Below are positions 36,967 to 45,677 of a stretch of DNA of 64,000 nucleotides, in pieces (within the stretch, counting starts at the first letter, position 1; each line of letters opens with the position of its first letter). The stretch spans positions 1 through 64,000 of the forward strand of contig JANQRG010000038.1 of assembly GCA_028284665.1 (NCBI GenBank), written 5' to 3'. Source of the stretch: Croceivirga sp. (lineage in GTDB: Bacteria > Bacteroidota > Bacteroidia > Flavobacteriales > Flavobacteriaceae). A program made the position numbers and the translations under genes. Under the pieces are notes generated by a model. The model was not told where the DNA came from and made no database searches. It saw only the letters and a list, made by a program, of their open reading frames with translations.

Positions 36967-37983
36967 TTATTTGGCAATTACCTTCCCCAAATCAAAGAAA
37001 TAAAAGTCCTTTTCTTCGTTCATCGCCACAAAAAGACCATTTTTAAAGGTAGCATTTAAGGGGGTGGTTACTACTTCACAACCGTCCGTACCCCGGGTAC
37101 TTAAATTCACCGCTTTGATAAAGGTATTGTCTTTACGGGAGAAAATATTGAACTCCCCCAACTGCTGATTGGAAACAATGATATATCCACTTCCATTGGG
37201 GTAGGTTGCTATTGCGATACCTTCAATATCTTCCAGAAAATATTTACCTCCAAAACAAGAAACCTCTTCATTCCCCTTGTAAGGCTCGGCGTAGTACTTA
37301 CGTATGCACACGCCTTCATCAGCGTAATATACATAACCCAGTGCATCATCCACCGCTATGGCTTCTATTTCCTTTTGCCCACTGAATTGCCCAAACTTCC
37401 TTACCAATTGAATTGCAACACCCAGACTGTCTGCCTTTAATTCGTACTGGTATAAATAGTCCTGAGAGGGACCCGTTTTTCGTCCTACAATGGCATAAAT
37501 ACTCCCCGTCTTAGCCGATTTATAAAGTGCTATCCCCATAGGGAGGTTATGTTCAGCACCTGTAGCATCTTCAAAAACGGGAAATCCTCCGCCATCTAAA
37601 GGTTTCATTTCCGGAACAGCGAATACTCTAATTTGTTGTCGTTCCCGCTCCGTAAAAGCCAAAATATCCACAGTGGTGGAATCATTTAATGGAAAACCAT
37701 ATTCTATGTCTACATTATTGGGGCGTTGTAGGTTTGTTATACTCTTTTCCGGAAGGATACGTCCCTCCAGGTCAAAAGCGTAAATTCCACCGTTAGTCTC
37801 CTTATCCGTACCAAAAACAATGCTTTCAGCCGGGTTGTTTGGGTTGATCCAAATGGCGGGGTCATCCGTATCGTTTGGTGTTTTTTCGGTAATAACATCC
37901 GGAGGTATTGGAGGGAGTTTACTCTTATTACAGGCAAAGAATATCACACCCAAAAGCAATGCTGCTACAGTATAGATTCGCAT
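36967..37983 (-). CDS. Beta-propeller phytase, lipoprotein
   Basis: From ATG 37983 the product is 338 residues with a lipoprotein signal (LLGVIFFAC). Phytase beta-propeller motifs are clear: DDPAIWINP, VFGTDKETNGGIYAFDLEGR, KEIEAIAVDDALGYVYYADE and EDIEGIAIA, which carry the acidic residues that bind calcium and phosphate. It should release phosphate from phytate at the cell surface. The gene follows a TonB-dependent receptor on the same strand, after a strong hairpin, as in known receptor-phytase pairs. A copy of its tail lies at 18701-18950. A TTG start nine bases upstream is possible but ATG is preferred. Confidence 0.93.
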   Translation of the reverse strand: MRIYTVAALLLGVIFFACNKSKLPPIPPDVITEKTPNDTDDPAIWINPNNPAESIVFGTDKETNGGIYAFDLEGRILPEKSITNLQRPNNVDIEYGFPLNDSTTVDILAFTERERQQIRVFAVPEMKPLDGGGFPVFEDATGAEHNLPMGIALYKSAKTGSIYAIVGRKTGPSQDYLYQYELKADSLGVAIQLVRKFGQFSGQKEIEAIAVDDALGYVYYADEGVCIRKYYAEPYKGNEEVSCFGGKYFLEDIEGIAIATYPNGSGYIIVSNQQLGEFNIFSRKDNTFIKAVNLSTRGTDGCEVVTTPLNATFKNGLFVAMNEEKDFYFFDLGKVIAK

Positions 37984-38004
37984 CGAAAACAATTTAAGTG
38001 AAGT

Positions 38005-38032
38005 CCCTATCCATTACCAGTAATGGATAGGG
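38005..38032 (-). promoter_or_regulatory. Perfect intercistronic hairpin between receptor and phytase genes
   Basis: CCCTATCCATTAC at 38005-38017 and GTAATGGATAGGG at 38020-38032 are exact reverse complements, giving a 13-bp stem on a two-base loop (practically 12 bp and four bases). No T-run follows on the minus strand, so it is unlikely to be a simple intrinsic terminator. It lies 14 bases after the receptor stop and 21 bases before the phytase start. It may protect the receptor transcript or tune the receptor:phytase ratio. Confidence 0.8.
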
Positions 38033-38046
38033 AAAAGTTGGATTAT

Positions 38047-40938
38047 TTATTGTCGTTGGAATATATCGTACTTCAGACCAAAAGTCAGCCGTAATCCATA
38101 GTACTCCGCTTGTTGCGTGCGCTCACTTACGCCCTGGAAAAAACGCAAAGGTTGGTTGGTGATGTTGTTCAGATCTGCATAGATCCTAAGCTTGTTGTTA
38201 ATGGCATAGCTGGAATTAAGATCAAGGAAGAATTGCTGATCATAGTAACGGTCTTCAAAAGCGTTCCCTCCCAATTCATCAATATAGGAGTCCGAAAAGT
38301 TGGCAGATAACCGGGCGCTAAACCGTTTCCCTGCATACCCTAAAGAGGCGTTGAACATATTCGGTGCAGTATTGGGAAGCTCCAGATCATCTTCACGCTC
38401 ATCTCCGTCTTCATTACGTATACCATTAGCATCTGATGTTAGAAAGGTATAGTTCATATAGATATTGAAATTCCGTAAAAATCCGGGTAAGAAATCCAGT
38501 TGACGTTGAAATGAAAACTCTACGCCTAGTATAGAAGCATCGTCTCCGTTTAAGGGTTGAAAGACATCAAAACCTGCTGTGCCTGGCCCAAAAGAATCAT
38601 CCGGTGCCTCGGAAATGAATGTATAGATAAAGTCGTTAATACGTTTGTAAAATACCCCTCCGGAAATAAGACCGATACTTTCAAAGTAGTGCTCGCCTAA
38701 CAGATCAAAGTTCATAGAAGTAGTAGGGTCAAGTGTGGCATTTCCAAGAATTATCTCATCATCTGCATTAACAATTTCGGCTCTGGGGATCAGGTCTTCA
38801 TAATTGGGGCGTGCCAAGGTGTTGCTCCAGGCAAAGCGTAGAATAGTTCTATCCGTCAGGTCATATTTAAAATGCACCCCAGGTAAAATATTGGTATAGG
38901 AGTTGTCTCCACTTACCTCTTCAACAATAACCTGTTCTTCAATACCATTTTCTTCGTCTTCCTCAATAAAGGTCAAGCTAAAACCGTCGGATTCCAGTTG
39001 CGTATGTTCCACCCGTACTCCCGCAAGCACACTCAATTTATCCGATAATTTCTGATTCGCCATGATATAACCCGCCCAAACGTCTTCACTGATATCGAAG
39101 TTACCCGGTAAGAACTCCTCTAAAACGGAAGTGCCGTTGTCCTCGTTGAGATCCAGTGTGCCTAACCAATCCTGATCGGGATAGAATCCAGCTGCATATT
39201 GACCTCCGGCAAGAAAATCAGTATCTGTCAAGTTTACGGTTGGGATATCTGCCATGTTAGGAAAAGCTTCCTCCAAATCATATTCAAAGAAGTTGTTGTC
39301 CCGTTCTTTGTTCTTAAATCGTCCCCGCAGACCGAATTGGAAAGTCCCATCCCCATTGCCAAAGAAGTCAGCAGGTAATTCTACGTTAAGGAAAAGATTA
39401 ATATCCTCCTCATCGGTATATTGGGTTTCATTAGTGATCTCGTCAAACTCAAAAGCACTTAGGTCATCGGTATTTGCGGGATCTTCAGCGGTCATAATCG
39501 GAAACTCCGGATCGCTATTGTCATTATTGACAATGTAGTCTGTCTTGTATTGTGCATAACGCTCATCTAAACGCTCCTCCGAAGCTTTGGCATATGACGC
39601 CATCCAATCTACTTTTACCTTACCCCATAAGTGGTCGCCGCCCAAAGTGTAGTTCTGCATTCGTTGGTCTTCCAGACGTGCATTCTGATTACGGTCGTTG
39701 TCTATCCCTCCTTTTGTTTCCCGGGCCACTTCCGCACGAAAACTGGTAGGAGTATTGTTCGTAAGTGTGAAATCGCCTTCTAGAAGTTCATCTGCATCCA
39801 AAACTTCCGTTGCAACTACAAAACGATTCTCCCGATCATCCCTCCAATTGTACATGGTCTTTAAATAAATAGAGTTATTCACGTCAAACTGATAATCCAG
39901 ATTCACGGAAAAGCTCCTTCTTACTCGTTGTATCAGGTAGGTACGCTGCTCAAAAACATCCGTATATGGATTTACGTCAATATCCTCTTCTTCCCCATCG
40001 GCATTAGTAAAAGAAAACTCATTATCCCATTCTGCTTCAATATTGTCAGAACCAAAATCGTTATCCTGAATGACGGCGGCAAGCATCCATCCAAATTTAC
40101 CATCCTTGGTACGGTCGCCTAACAAGAAGGAGGCATTCAGGTTTCTTCGGTCCGTAATAAAATTCAATCCGGACCCTAAGGTTGTGGAAAGTCGGAAACC
40201 CTGAGGAGCAGAACGTGTAACCAAATTGACCGATCCTCCCAATGCATCTCCGTCCATATCCGGGGTAACCGCCTTATTCACTTCAATAGTCTGGATCATA
40301 TCGGAAGGAATGAGGTCCATCTGGATATTCCGGTTATCCCCTTCTGCCGAGGGGATGCGACTTCCATTCAAAGTAACGGAGTTGAGTTGTGGCGAAAGTC
40401 CCCGTACAATGATATCCCGGGCCTCACCCTGGTCTACCTGCATCGTGATCCCTGGAATACGTTTTACGGCATCTCCAATATTAGCATCCGGAAATTTTCC
40501 TATTTGGTCAGTGGAAACTACGTTAGTGATGTTCAGGTTTGTACGTTGGGTGTTCAAGGCTTTGGCCTGGCCACTTAGTCCCTGAGCGGCAACTTCCACC
40601 TCATCCAACTGATAATTGGTAGGGTTCAATGCTATTGTTAAACCCGTTGTTTCCCCATCGTTTACAGCAACATCCTGTTCTACGTCACCATAGCCGATAT
40701 AGGTGATCTTTATGCTATGACTCCCTTCCGGGATGCCTACAAGGGTAAAGCGGCCGTCAAAATCTGAAATGGTCCCCTTGTTAAGGTCGGCGATGATGAT
40801 GTTGGCACCGGATACATAGATCCCGTTCTCATCGGAAATGGTTCCCGTAATGTTTCCTGTTTGTGCGTAGCTATGCAGCATCCCAAAGAAGGAGAAAAGC
40901 GTTACAACAACTACTTTTGCTAAGTAAATTGACTTCAT
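38047..40938 (-). CDS. TonB-dependent receptor, probably for phytate or its products
   Basis: From ATG 40938 the product is 963 residues with a signal peptide (AKVVVVTLFSFFGMLHSYAQ), a carboxypeptidase-regulatory-like domain (GTISDENGIYVSGANI), a plug domain (about 120-250: GDAVKRIPGITMQVDQGEA, DGDALGGSVNLVTRSAP) and a large barrel ending in LRLTFGLKYDIFQRQ. The longer open frame to 41058 would run through the promoter elements and lacks a signal start, so it is rejected. The following gene is a phytase lipoprotein and the preceding one a TPR-LuxR regulator, which points to inositol-phosphate or phosphate uptake (inference). Confidence 0.9.
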   Translation of the reverse strand: MKSIYLAKVVVVTLFSFFGMLHSYAQTGNITGTISDENGIYVSGANIIIADLNKGTISDFDGRFTLVGIPEGSHSIKITYIGYGDVEQDVAVNDGETTGLTIALNPTNYQLDEVEVAAQGLSGQAKALNTQRTNLNITNVVSTDQIGKFPDANIGDAVKRIPGITMQVDQGEARDIIVRGLSPQLNSVTLNGSRIPSAEGDNRNIQMDLIPSDMIQTIEVNKAVTPDMDGDALGGSVNLVTRSAPQGFRLSTTLGSGLNFITDRRNLNASFLLGDRTKDGKFGWMLAAVIQDNDFGSDNIEAEWDNEFSFTNADGEEEDIDVNPYTDVFEQRTYLIQRVRRSFSVNLDYQFDVNNSIYLKTMYNWRDDRENRFVVATEVLDADELLEGDFTLTNNTPTSFRAEVARETKGGIDNDRNQNARLEDQRMQNYTLGGDHLWGKVKVDWMASYAKASEERLDERYAQYKTDYIVNNDNSDPEFPIMTAEDPANTDDLSAFEFDEITNETQYTDEEDINLFLNVELPADFFGNGDGTFQFGLRGRFKNKERDNNFFEYDLEEAFPNMADIPTVNLTDTDFLAGGQYAAGFYPDQDWLGTLDLNEDNGTSVLEEFLPGNFDISEDVWAGYIMANQKLSDKLSVLAGVRVEHTQLESDGFSLTFIEEDEENGIEEQVIVEEVSGDNSYTNILPGVHFKYDLTDRTILRFAWSNTLARPNYEDLIPRAEIVNADDEIILGNATLDPTTSMNFDLLGEHYFESIGLISGGVFYKRINDFIYTFISEAPDDSFGPGTAGFDVFQPLNGDDASILGVEFSFQRQLDFLPGFLRNFNIYMNYTFLTSDANGIRNEDGDEREDDLELPNTAPNMFNASLGYAGKRFSARLSANFSDSYIDELGGNAFEDRYYDQQFFLDLNSSYAINNKLRIYADLNNITNQPLRFFQGVSERTQQAEYYGLRLTFGLKYDIFQRQ

Positions 40939-40962
40939 GGTTTTATTGAATAGGTTCTGACC

Positions 40963-40990
40963 CAAAGCTATCACTATCAATTGATTACAA
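40963..40990 (-). promoter_or_regulatory. Predicted Bacteroidota promoter of the TonB receptor-phytase operon
   Basis: On the minus strand a -7 box TAGCTTTG (40963-40970) fits TAnnTTTG exactly and is preceded after 17 bases by TTG (40988-40990), a short -33 element. The transcript would start near 40957, leaving a leader of about 20 bases before the ATG at 40938. The direct-repeat array at 41000-41054 ends nine bases upstream of the -33 element. Confidence 0.65.
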
Positions 40991-40999
40991 TTTAAAATT

Positions 41000-41054
41000 G
41001 AGGGCAACAAAAAGGAAACAAAAGTGGTATTGAGAGGAAACAATAAGGCAACAA
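41000..41054 (-). promoter_or_regulatory. Five-unit 11-bp direct-repeat array upstream of the TonB receptor gene
   Basis: Read on the minus strand, five consecutive 11-base units occur: TTGTTGCCTTA, TTGTTTCCTCT, CAATACCACTT, TTGTTTCCTTT, TTGTTGCCCTC. Four of five share TTGTTKCC exactly; the middle one has decayed. The period is one helical turn, so a tandemly bound activator would lie on one face of the DNA. Its place directly upstream of the -33 box suits activation. The 11-bp period matches the geometry of PhoB-type boxes, although the bases differ from those of E. coli. Confidence 0.75.
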
Positions 41055-41101
41055 TCACATTTTGTTTACATTGGAATAACGTTTCCTAAAATATCAAGGG
41101 C

Positions 41102-42691
41102 TTACAGGTCTACCATAAAGTTTACCAGCTCTTCTTTTTGGTCAATAGGAAGTTTTTTTCGCAGTCGGTACCGGGCCACACGAACACTATCCGGAGTTAC
41201 TCTTAAAATTGAAGCAATTTCCTTTGATGACAGGTTAAGCCGCAATAGCATTCCTAAACGCATTTCGGCCGGGGAGAGACTACTTCCCGAAAGAGCGGAC
41301 AGCTTTCTTATAAAGTCCGGATGAATCTCCTTAAAGAAGTTCATAAACTCATCCCATTCTCCCTCTTGTTGTAAATTAAAGTCGATCTCTTTGGCCAATT
41401 CTTTAATCTTGAAGCTGGCATCCATGCTACGGCGTGAAACGATGTTCTTTAAGGTTTTTGATAAGTCCAATAAGATCTTATTCTTCTGAGATAAATGAAG
41501 GCTATACCTGGACAAAGCGGCTGTTTTAAGTTGTATTTGTTGTTGCAAATTCTCTTCCTCAAAGGCTTTCCGTTCCAATTCTGCCTTTAGAATCCGTTGT
41601 TCGTATTCCTGAATTTTCAGTTTGGCTTGTCGCTTTCTACCCCGATAGGTAAAGGCTACAATTAGTATCGCCGCAACAGCAAATAAGGCTACCCAAAGTA
41701 ACTTTTGATTGGCACTACTCACCTTGTTCTGTTCCTGTAGTAGCTGTATTTGAGCTTCTTTTTTATTGGTATCATAAATGGTTTGCAACACATTGAGCTG
41801 TCTTGTGTTTTGATTTTCCAGCCATTCCCTATTGTACCGTTCTGCTTCCGATAAGTAATAATGTGCTTGTTTAAAATCACCAAGCAAGACGTAAGCCTTG
41901 GAAAGATCTTTATTCGCACTTTCCAGTTGATGGTTATCCTGTATTGCCCCCGCCACTTGCATGGCCTTGCCCGTGTAAATCAGGGCGTTGGGATAATCTC
42001 CCTGTTTGCGATATACATCGCCTAAATTGTTAAGGACGTTAGCCTCTTGCCAAATTCTCTTGCCGTGCAGGTATTCAAACGATTTTTGGAAGTAACGGAA
42101 GGCCATATCATATTCTCCCAAATCCTCATAAATACTCCCAATATTTTCATTAGCCATAGAAACCCCCGCTTTATCTCCCAATTCCTGAAAAAGCGAAAGA
42201 CTTTGTTTTTGATACTCCAGCGCCTCAGGGTACTTCCCTTGCTTTTCAAAACATGCCCCTAAAAGCCCTTTTGATACAGCCACCCCTTTTGTATTGCCTA
42301 AAAGGTTTGCTATTTCCTCACTTTCCTCAAAATATTGTTTGGCTATTTCGAATTTGCTTAAGGAAAAATGAACTTTTCCAATACAATTGTTTACGATAAC
42401 ATGAAGGGTGTCTTTCTCAAAGTGGTGAACACGTTCTAATGCCTTATTGAATTGCTCCAATGCCTCTGAATAGACCCCGGTAGTACGATAAAATTCTCCT
42501 AATTTCCAATGGCGTTGTGAAATTAAAAGGGCATTTGATCCTTTTGTAGCCTCTTCTAGTTGCCCCTTAAGCGCAAAGAATATGGAATCTGCTTTTTTAT
42601 TGGAAGTGAAGTTAGAAGGAGCGGATTGACTGGAAATACTCTCTGCCAAGAGTATGGAAAACACAAACAAGTAAATGAGTCCCTGCTTCAT
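41102..42691 (-). CDS. TPR-containing LuxR-type transcriptional regulator
   Basis: A 529-residue protein with an N-terminal signal/anchor-like stretch (LIYLFVFSILLAESIS), about six tetratricopeptide repeats (residues 50-300, for example GEYDMAFRYFQKSFEYL, GDYPNALIYTGKAMQVAG), a membrane helix near 335-350 (LLWVALFAVAAILIVAF), a coiled coil, and a C-terminal LuxR-like helix-turn-helix with LSSKEIASILRVTPDSVRVA. Sensing would occur outside and DNA binding inside the membrane. It is encoded immediately upstream of the receptor-phytase pair on the same strand and is a good candidate to bind the repeat array. Confidence 0.88.
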   Translation of the reverse strand: MKQGLIYLFVFSILLAESISSQSAPSNFTSNKKADSIFFALKGQLEEATKGSNALLISQRHWKLGEFYRTTGVYSEALEQFNKALERVHHFEKDTLHVIVNNCIGKVHFSLSKFEIAKQYFEESEEIANLLGNTKGVAVSKGLLGACFEKQGKYPEALEYQKQSLSLFQELGDKAGVSMANENIGSIYEDLGEYDMAFRYFQKSFEYLHGKRIWQEANVLNNLGDVYRKQGDYPNALIYTGKAMQVAGAIQDNHQLESANKDLSKAYVLLGDFKQAHYYLSEAERYNREWLENQNTRQLNVLQTIYDTNKKEAQIQLLQEQNKVSSANQKLLWVALFAVAAILIVAFTYRGRKRQAKLKIQEYEQRILKAELERKAFEEENLQQQIQLKTAALSRYSLHLSQKNKILLDLSKTLKNIVSRRSMDASFKIKELAKEIDFNLQQEGEWDEFMNFFKEIHPDFIRKLSALSGSSLSPAEMRLGMLLRLNLSSKEIASILRVTPDSVRVARYRLRKKLPIDQKEELVNFMVDL

Positions 42692-42765
42692 CCTTCATTA
42701 TTGTAAAGGGAAGAATAGTATTTATCATGAATAGGATATTATCAAAGGATTATTAAAACATTAAA

Positions 42766-42795
42766 AATAAAAACCCCGACCAAATATGGCCGGGG
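42766..42795 (-). terminator. Intrinsic terminator of rplU-rpmA
   Basis: On the minus strand CCCCGGCC and GGTCGGGG form an eight-pair stem (one G-T pair) over a six-base loop, followed by TTTTTATTTTT. It starts 28 bases after the rpmA stop. Confidence 0.88.
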
Positions 42796-42822
42796 CTTAT
42801 TTCTGTATTCTGGAAATGCTTG

Positions 42823-43080
42823 TTAGGCTTCCGGGACTATGGAAACGTAAGACTTTCCTCCCGATTTTTTCTCGAACTTCACTGTACCGTCTACACGAGC
42901 GTGCAAGCTGTGGTCCTTACCAGCATATACGTTCTCTCCAGGATTATGTTTAGTGCCTCGTTGGCGAACAATAATATTCCCTGCAATCGCTTTTTGGCCT
43001 CCAAAAATCTTAACGCCCAAGCGTTTCGATTCTGATTCCCTACCGTTTTTTGAACTACCTACACCCTTCTTATGTGCCAT
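42823..43080 (-). CDS. rpmA: 50S ribosomal protein bL27
   Basis: An 85-residue protein starting [20 protein letters not shown] and containing [20 protein letters not shown] and [17 protein letters not shown], the standard bL27 sequence. The N-terminus begins directly with AHKKG, without the extra cleaved peptide seen in Firmicutes, so it can reach the peptidyl-transferase centre. It is co-transcribed with rplU, 29 bases downstream of it, and followed by a clear terminator. Confidence 0.98.
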   Translation of the reverse strand: MAHKKGVGSSKNGRESESKRLGVKIFGGQKAIAGNIIVRQRGTKHNPGENVYAGKDHSLHARVDGTVKFEKKSGGKSYVSIVPEA

Positions 43081-43109
43081 GATGTTATGTTTTTAGTCCT
43101 ACCTCTTAT

Positions 43110-43658
43110 TTATTTACTCAGCGCTTCAACAAGCTCTGCTTTCTTCATTGAAGAATATCCGCTAATTCCCTTGGCCTTTGCCATTTCCTTTAACTCAGCA
43201 ACTGTTTTTCCACTCAAGTCTTCCGTCCCTCTTGGAGCGGTTTCTTTAACCGGTTGGGTTGTTGCCTTGGGAGATTCTGCTTTGGGAGCTTCCTCTTTAG
43301 CGGCCGGTTTTTCTGCTTTTTTAACAGGCGCTGCTTTTTTTGCCCCTTTAGCCACAATACCCTCTACAACTATTTCAGTCAGGTATTGCCTGTGACCGTT
43401 CTTCTTTTTAAATCCTTTTCTACGTTTCTTTTTAAAGACAATTACCTTATCGCCTTTCAGATGCTTTACCACTTTGGCCTCTACAGCTGCACCATCTATG
43501 ACCGGGGCGCCAATAGTAACGTTACCGCCATCTTCCAAAAGAAGTACCTTATCAAAAACAACTTTTTTGCCTTCTTCCTGTTGCAAACGGTGTACGTACA
43601 CTTTCTGGTCTTTCGCAACTTTAAATTGCTGCCCTGCCATTTCTACAATTGCGTACAT
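43110..43658 (-). CDS. rplU: 50S ribosomal protein bL21 with C-terminal Rho-N/SAP-like extension
   Basis: Residues 1-105 are bL21 (MYAIVEMAGQQFKVAKDQKV; KKKRRKGFKKKNGHRQYLTE). The protein goes on to 182 residues: an Ala/Lys/Pro-rich linker and a small helical domain, LSGKTVAELKEMAKAKGIS then SSMKKAELVEALSK, that resembles Rho-N or SAP-type nucleic-acid binding folds. Plain bL21 is about 103 residues. The extension is known from other Bacteroidota. A strong promoter lies upstream and rpmA follows. Confidence 0.96.
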   Translation of the reverse strand: MYAIVEMAGQQFKVAKDQKVYVHRLQQEEGKKVVFDKVLLLEDGGNVTIGAPVIDGAAVEAKVVKHLKGDKVIVFKKKRRKGFKKKNGHRQYLTEIVVEGIVAKGAKKAAPVKKAEKPAAKEEAPKAESPKATTQPVKETAPRGTEDLSGKTVAELKEMAKAKGISGYSSMKKAELVEALSK

Positions 43659-43698
43659 AATGAAAAATAATTTTGAACTGCGCTTTAATTAGCGGGTG

Positions 43699-43728
43699 CA
43701 AATATACTGCTAAATCCCTTATCTACAA
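43699..43728 (-). promoter_or_regulatory. Promoter of rplU-rpmA
   Basis: On the minus strand TTG (43726-43728) is followed after 19 bases by TATATTTG (43699-43706), an exact TAnnTTTG -7 box. Transcription would begin about 33 bases upstream of the rplU ATG. This is the cleanest housekeeping promoter in the window. Confidence 0.75.
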
Positions 43729-43750
43729 GCTACTTTTGCGTTTTTGATAA

Positions 43751-44197
43751 TTATTTTTTCGGATTGTTAGAGGACTTGAAAAGCTGCATAAAGGATAAGG
43801 TGAGGACAACGGTGGTGACAATTCCCATGATAGCAACGGTAAAGAAGACAATCCCTTTAAAGTTGGTATAATCGCTTGACCATTTTTCGGAAAGTTCATT
43901 CAGGAACATAGCATTCAACTCCGTAGAATAAAAAGCGAAAAAAATCGTAAACAAGATTGTTGCTATGACACCTGTTGTAATTCCTGCCCTAAAACCACTT
44001 CCATAAGTGAACTTTGATGCTTCCCTGATTTTAGTGTATTTCAGGGTCTCATATATCCCAAAGCCCGTGATCACTCCATTGAAAAGACTAAAAAAAACAT
44101 TAGTGTGTTTGCCCAATAAGGCCAAAATCAAAAAGTAGGCAATAAGCACCGCGCTGGTGACTATTCCAAAACGAATAGGAAGTGTTAGGTTCTTCAT
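43751..44197 (-). CDS. DUF4199 membrane protein
   Basis: A 148-residue protein with four membrane helices (about 10-27, 33-50, 68-90, 118-140) and the pattern YGSGFRAGITTGVIATILF and FTVAIMGIVTTVV seen in DUF4199 proteins of Bacteroidota. The family has no known function. It is encoded upstream of the rplU promoter on the same strand and divergently from the M16 peptidase operon. Confidence 0.85.
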   Translation of the reverse strand: MKNLTLPIRFGIVTSAVLIAYFLILALLGKHTNVFFSLFNGVITGFGIYETLKYTKIREASKFTYGSGFRAGITTGVIATILFTIFFAFYSTELNAMFLNELSEKWSSDYTNFKGIVFFTVAIMGIVTTVVLTLSFMQLFKSSNNPKK

Positions 44198-44351
44198 TTT
44201 TAAATAGTTTGTATGCTTTAAGGTACAAAAAATTGAATTGTATAAATTCTTGTTAATAGCTTCTTAATTTTCTTCCTGTTACTTATTTTCGACATTCGAT
44301 AATATGCCTTTTATTGTTGATACTGATCCATATACATCTAAATCTCAAAAA

Positions 44352-45674
44352 ATGAAGAAGAATTTCTTTTCCGCAATGCTACTTTGCTTAGCTGTAAGCT
44401 TTCTTTCGGCCCAGGAAGTAGTATTTGAGGAGTATAAGCTTAGCAACGGTCTGCATGTGATCTTGCACCAAGACAATGGCGCCCCTGTAGTAACTACCTC
44501 GGTCATGTACCATGTGGGTGGCAAAGACAAGGCAGGACAACTTACAGGTTTTGCCCATTTTTTCGAACATTTATTGTTTGAAGGAACAGAAAATATCGAA
44601 AGGGGGAAATGGTTTGAGATTGTATCTTCAAATGGCGGAAAGAACAATGCCAATACTTCCCAGGACCGCACTTATTACTATGAGGTGTTCCCTTCTAACA
44701 ACCTGGAGCTTGGTCTTTGGATGGAGTCTGAAAGAATGTTACACCCCGTAATCGATCAAATTGGGGTGGATACACAACAAGAAGTAGTTAAAGAGGAAAA
44801 ACGGTCACGGTATGACAATTCCCCTTACGGCTCCTTTTTAACAGTTTTGGGAAAAAACCTGTTTGATGTACATCCCTATAAAGATCCCAATATTGGATAT
44901 ATGAAAGATATCGATGCGGCCACATTGGAAGATGTCAAGAACTACAAAAAAAAGTATTACGTGCCTAACAATGCAGTTTTAGTGGTAGCCGGAGATATTG
45001 ATATCCCTACTACCAAAAAAATGATAGAGGATTACTTTGGTCCTATCCCAAGAGGAGAAGATATTGTTAGAAACTATCCTAAGGAGCAACCAATTACTGA
45101 GCAAAGAGTAGCTACAGCTTATGATGCCAATATTCAAATCCCGGCTGTAGGATTGGCGTATAGGACACCAGGTTTTAGAGAACGCGATGCCTATGTGCTA
45201 GATATGATCTCGACCTATTTGAGTGATGGAAAAAGCTCAAAATTATATAAGAAAATGGTTGATGATCAAAAACAAGCATTACAGGTAGGCGCTTTTAATA
45301 TTGGTCAGGAAGATTACGGTATGTACCTGGTCTTTGCCTTACCTGTAGGGGAAACCGCTCTTGAAGTTCTCTTAGAAGAAATGGAAGAAGAAGTGACCAA
45401 AGTTAGGGAGGAGTTAATTTCGGAACGCGATTATCAAAAATTGCAAAATAAGTTTGAAAACGACTTTGTGAATTCCAACTCCAGTGTGGAAGGCATTGCC
45501 AATTCTCTTGCGCGTAATTATCTTCTTTACGGGGATACGACTTTGATCAATAAAGAAATTGATATTTATCGCTCCATAACACGGGAAGAGATCAAAGAGG
45601 TAGCCAATAAATACCTGAAACCCAATCAGAATGTTATCATCAATTATTTACCAGGGGAGAAAACCGAATTTTAA
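44352..45674 (+). CDS. M16-family zinc metallopeptidase, catalytic subunit
   Basis: From ATG 44352 the product is 440 residues with a signal peptide (FSAMLLCLAVSFLSAQ). The inverted zinc motif HFFEH is at residues 69-73 and the distal glutamate in EVVKEEKRSRYDN lies about 75 residues later, as in M16 peptidases. The C-terminal half lacks the Arg/Tyr substrate-binding pair (GKSSKLYKKMVDDQKQA instead). The next gene, three bases on, has the pair but no zinc site, so the two should form a periplasmic heterodimer. The start at 44304 would add 16 residues ahead of the signal peptide and is rejected. Confidence 0.93.
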   Translation: MKKNFFSAMLLCLAVSFLSAQEVVFEEYKLSNGLHVILHQDNGAPVVTTSVMYHVGGKDKAGQLTGFAHFFEHLLFEGTENIERGKWFEIVSSNGGKNNANTSQDRTYYYEVFPSNNLELGLWMESERMLHPVIDQIGVDTQQEVVKEEKRSRYDNSPYGSFLTVLGKNLFDVHPYKDPNIGYMKDIDAATLEDVKNYKKKYYVPNNAVLVVAGDIDIPTTKKMIEDYFGPIPRGEDIVRNYPKEQPITEQRVATAYDANIQIPAVGLAYRTPGFRERDAYVLDMISTYLSDGKSSKLYKKMVDDQKQALQVGAFNIGQEDYGMYLVFALPVGETALEVLLEEMEEEVTKVREELISERDYQKLQNKFENDFVNSNSSVEGIANSLARNYLLYGDTTLINKEIDIYRSITREEIKEVANKYLKPNQNVIINYLPGEKTEF

Positions 45675-45677
45675 GAA

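Noticed and set aside
40939-41058. 40-codon in-frame extension of the TonB receptor.
   Set aside because: It covers the -7 and -33 boxes and the repeat array, while a proper signal peptide begins at 40938.
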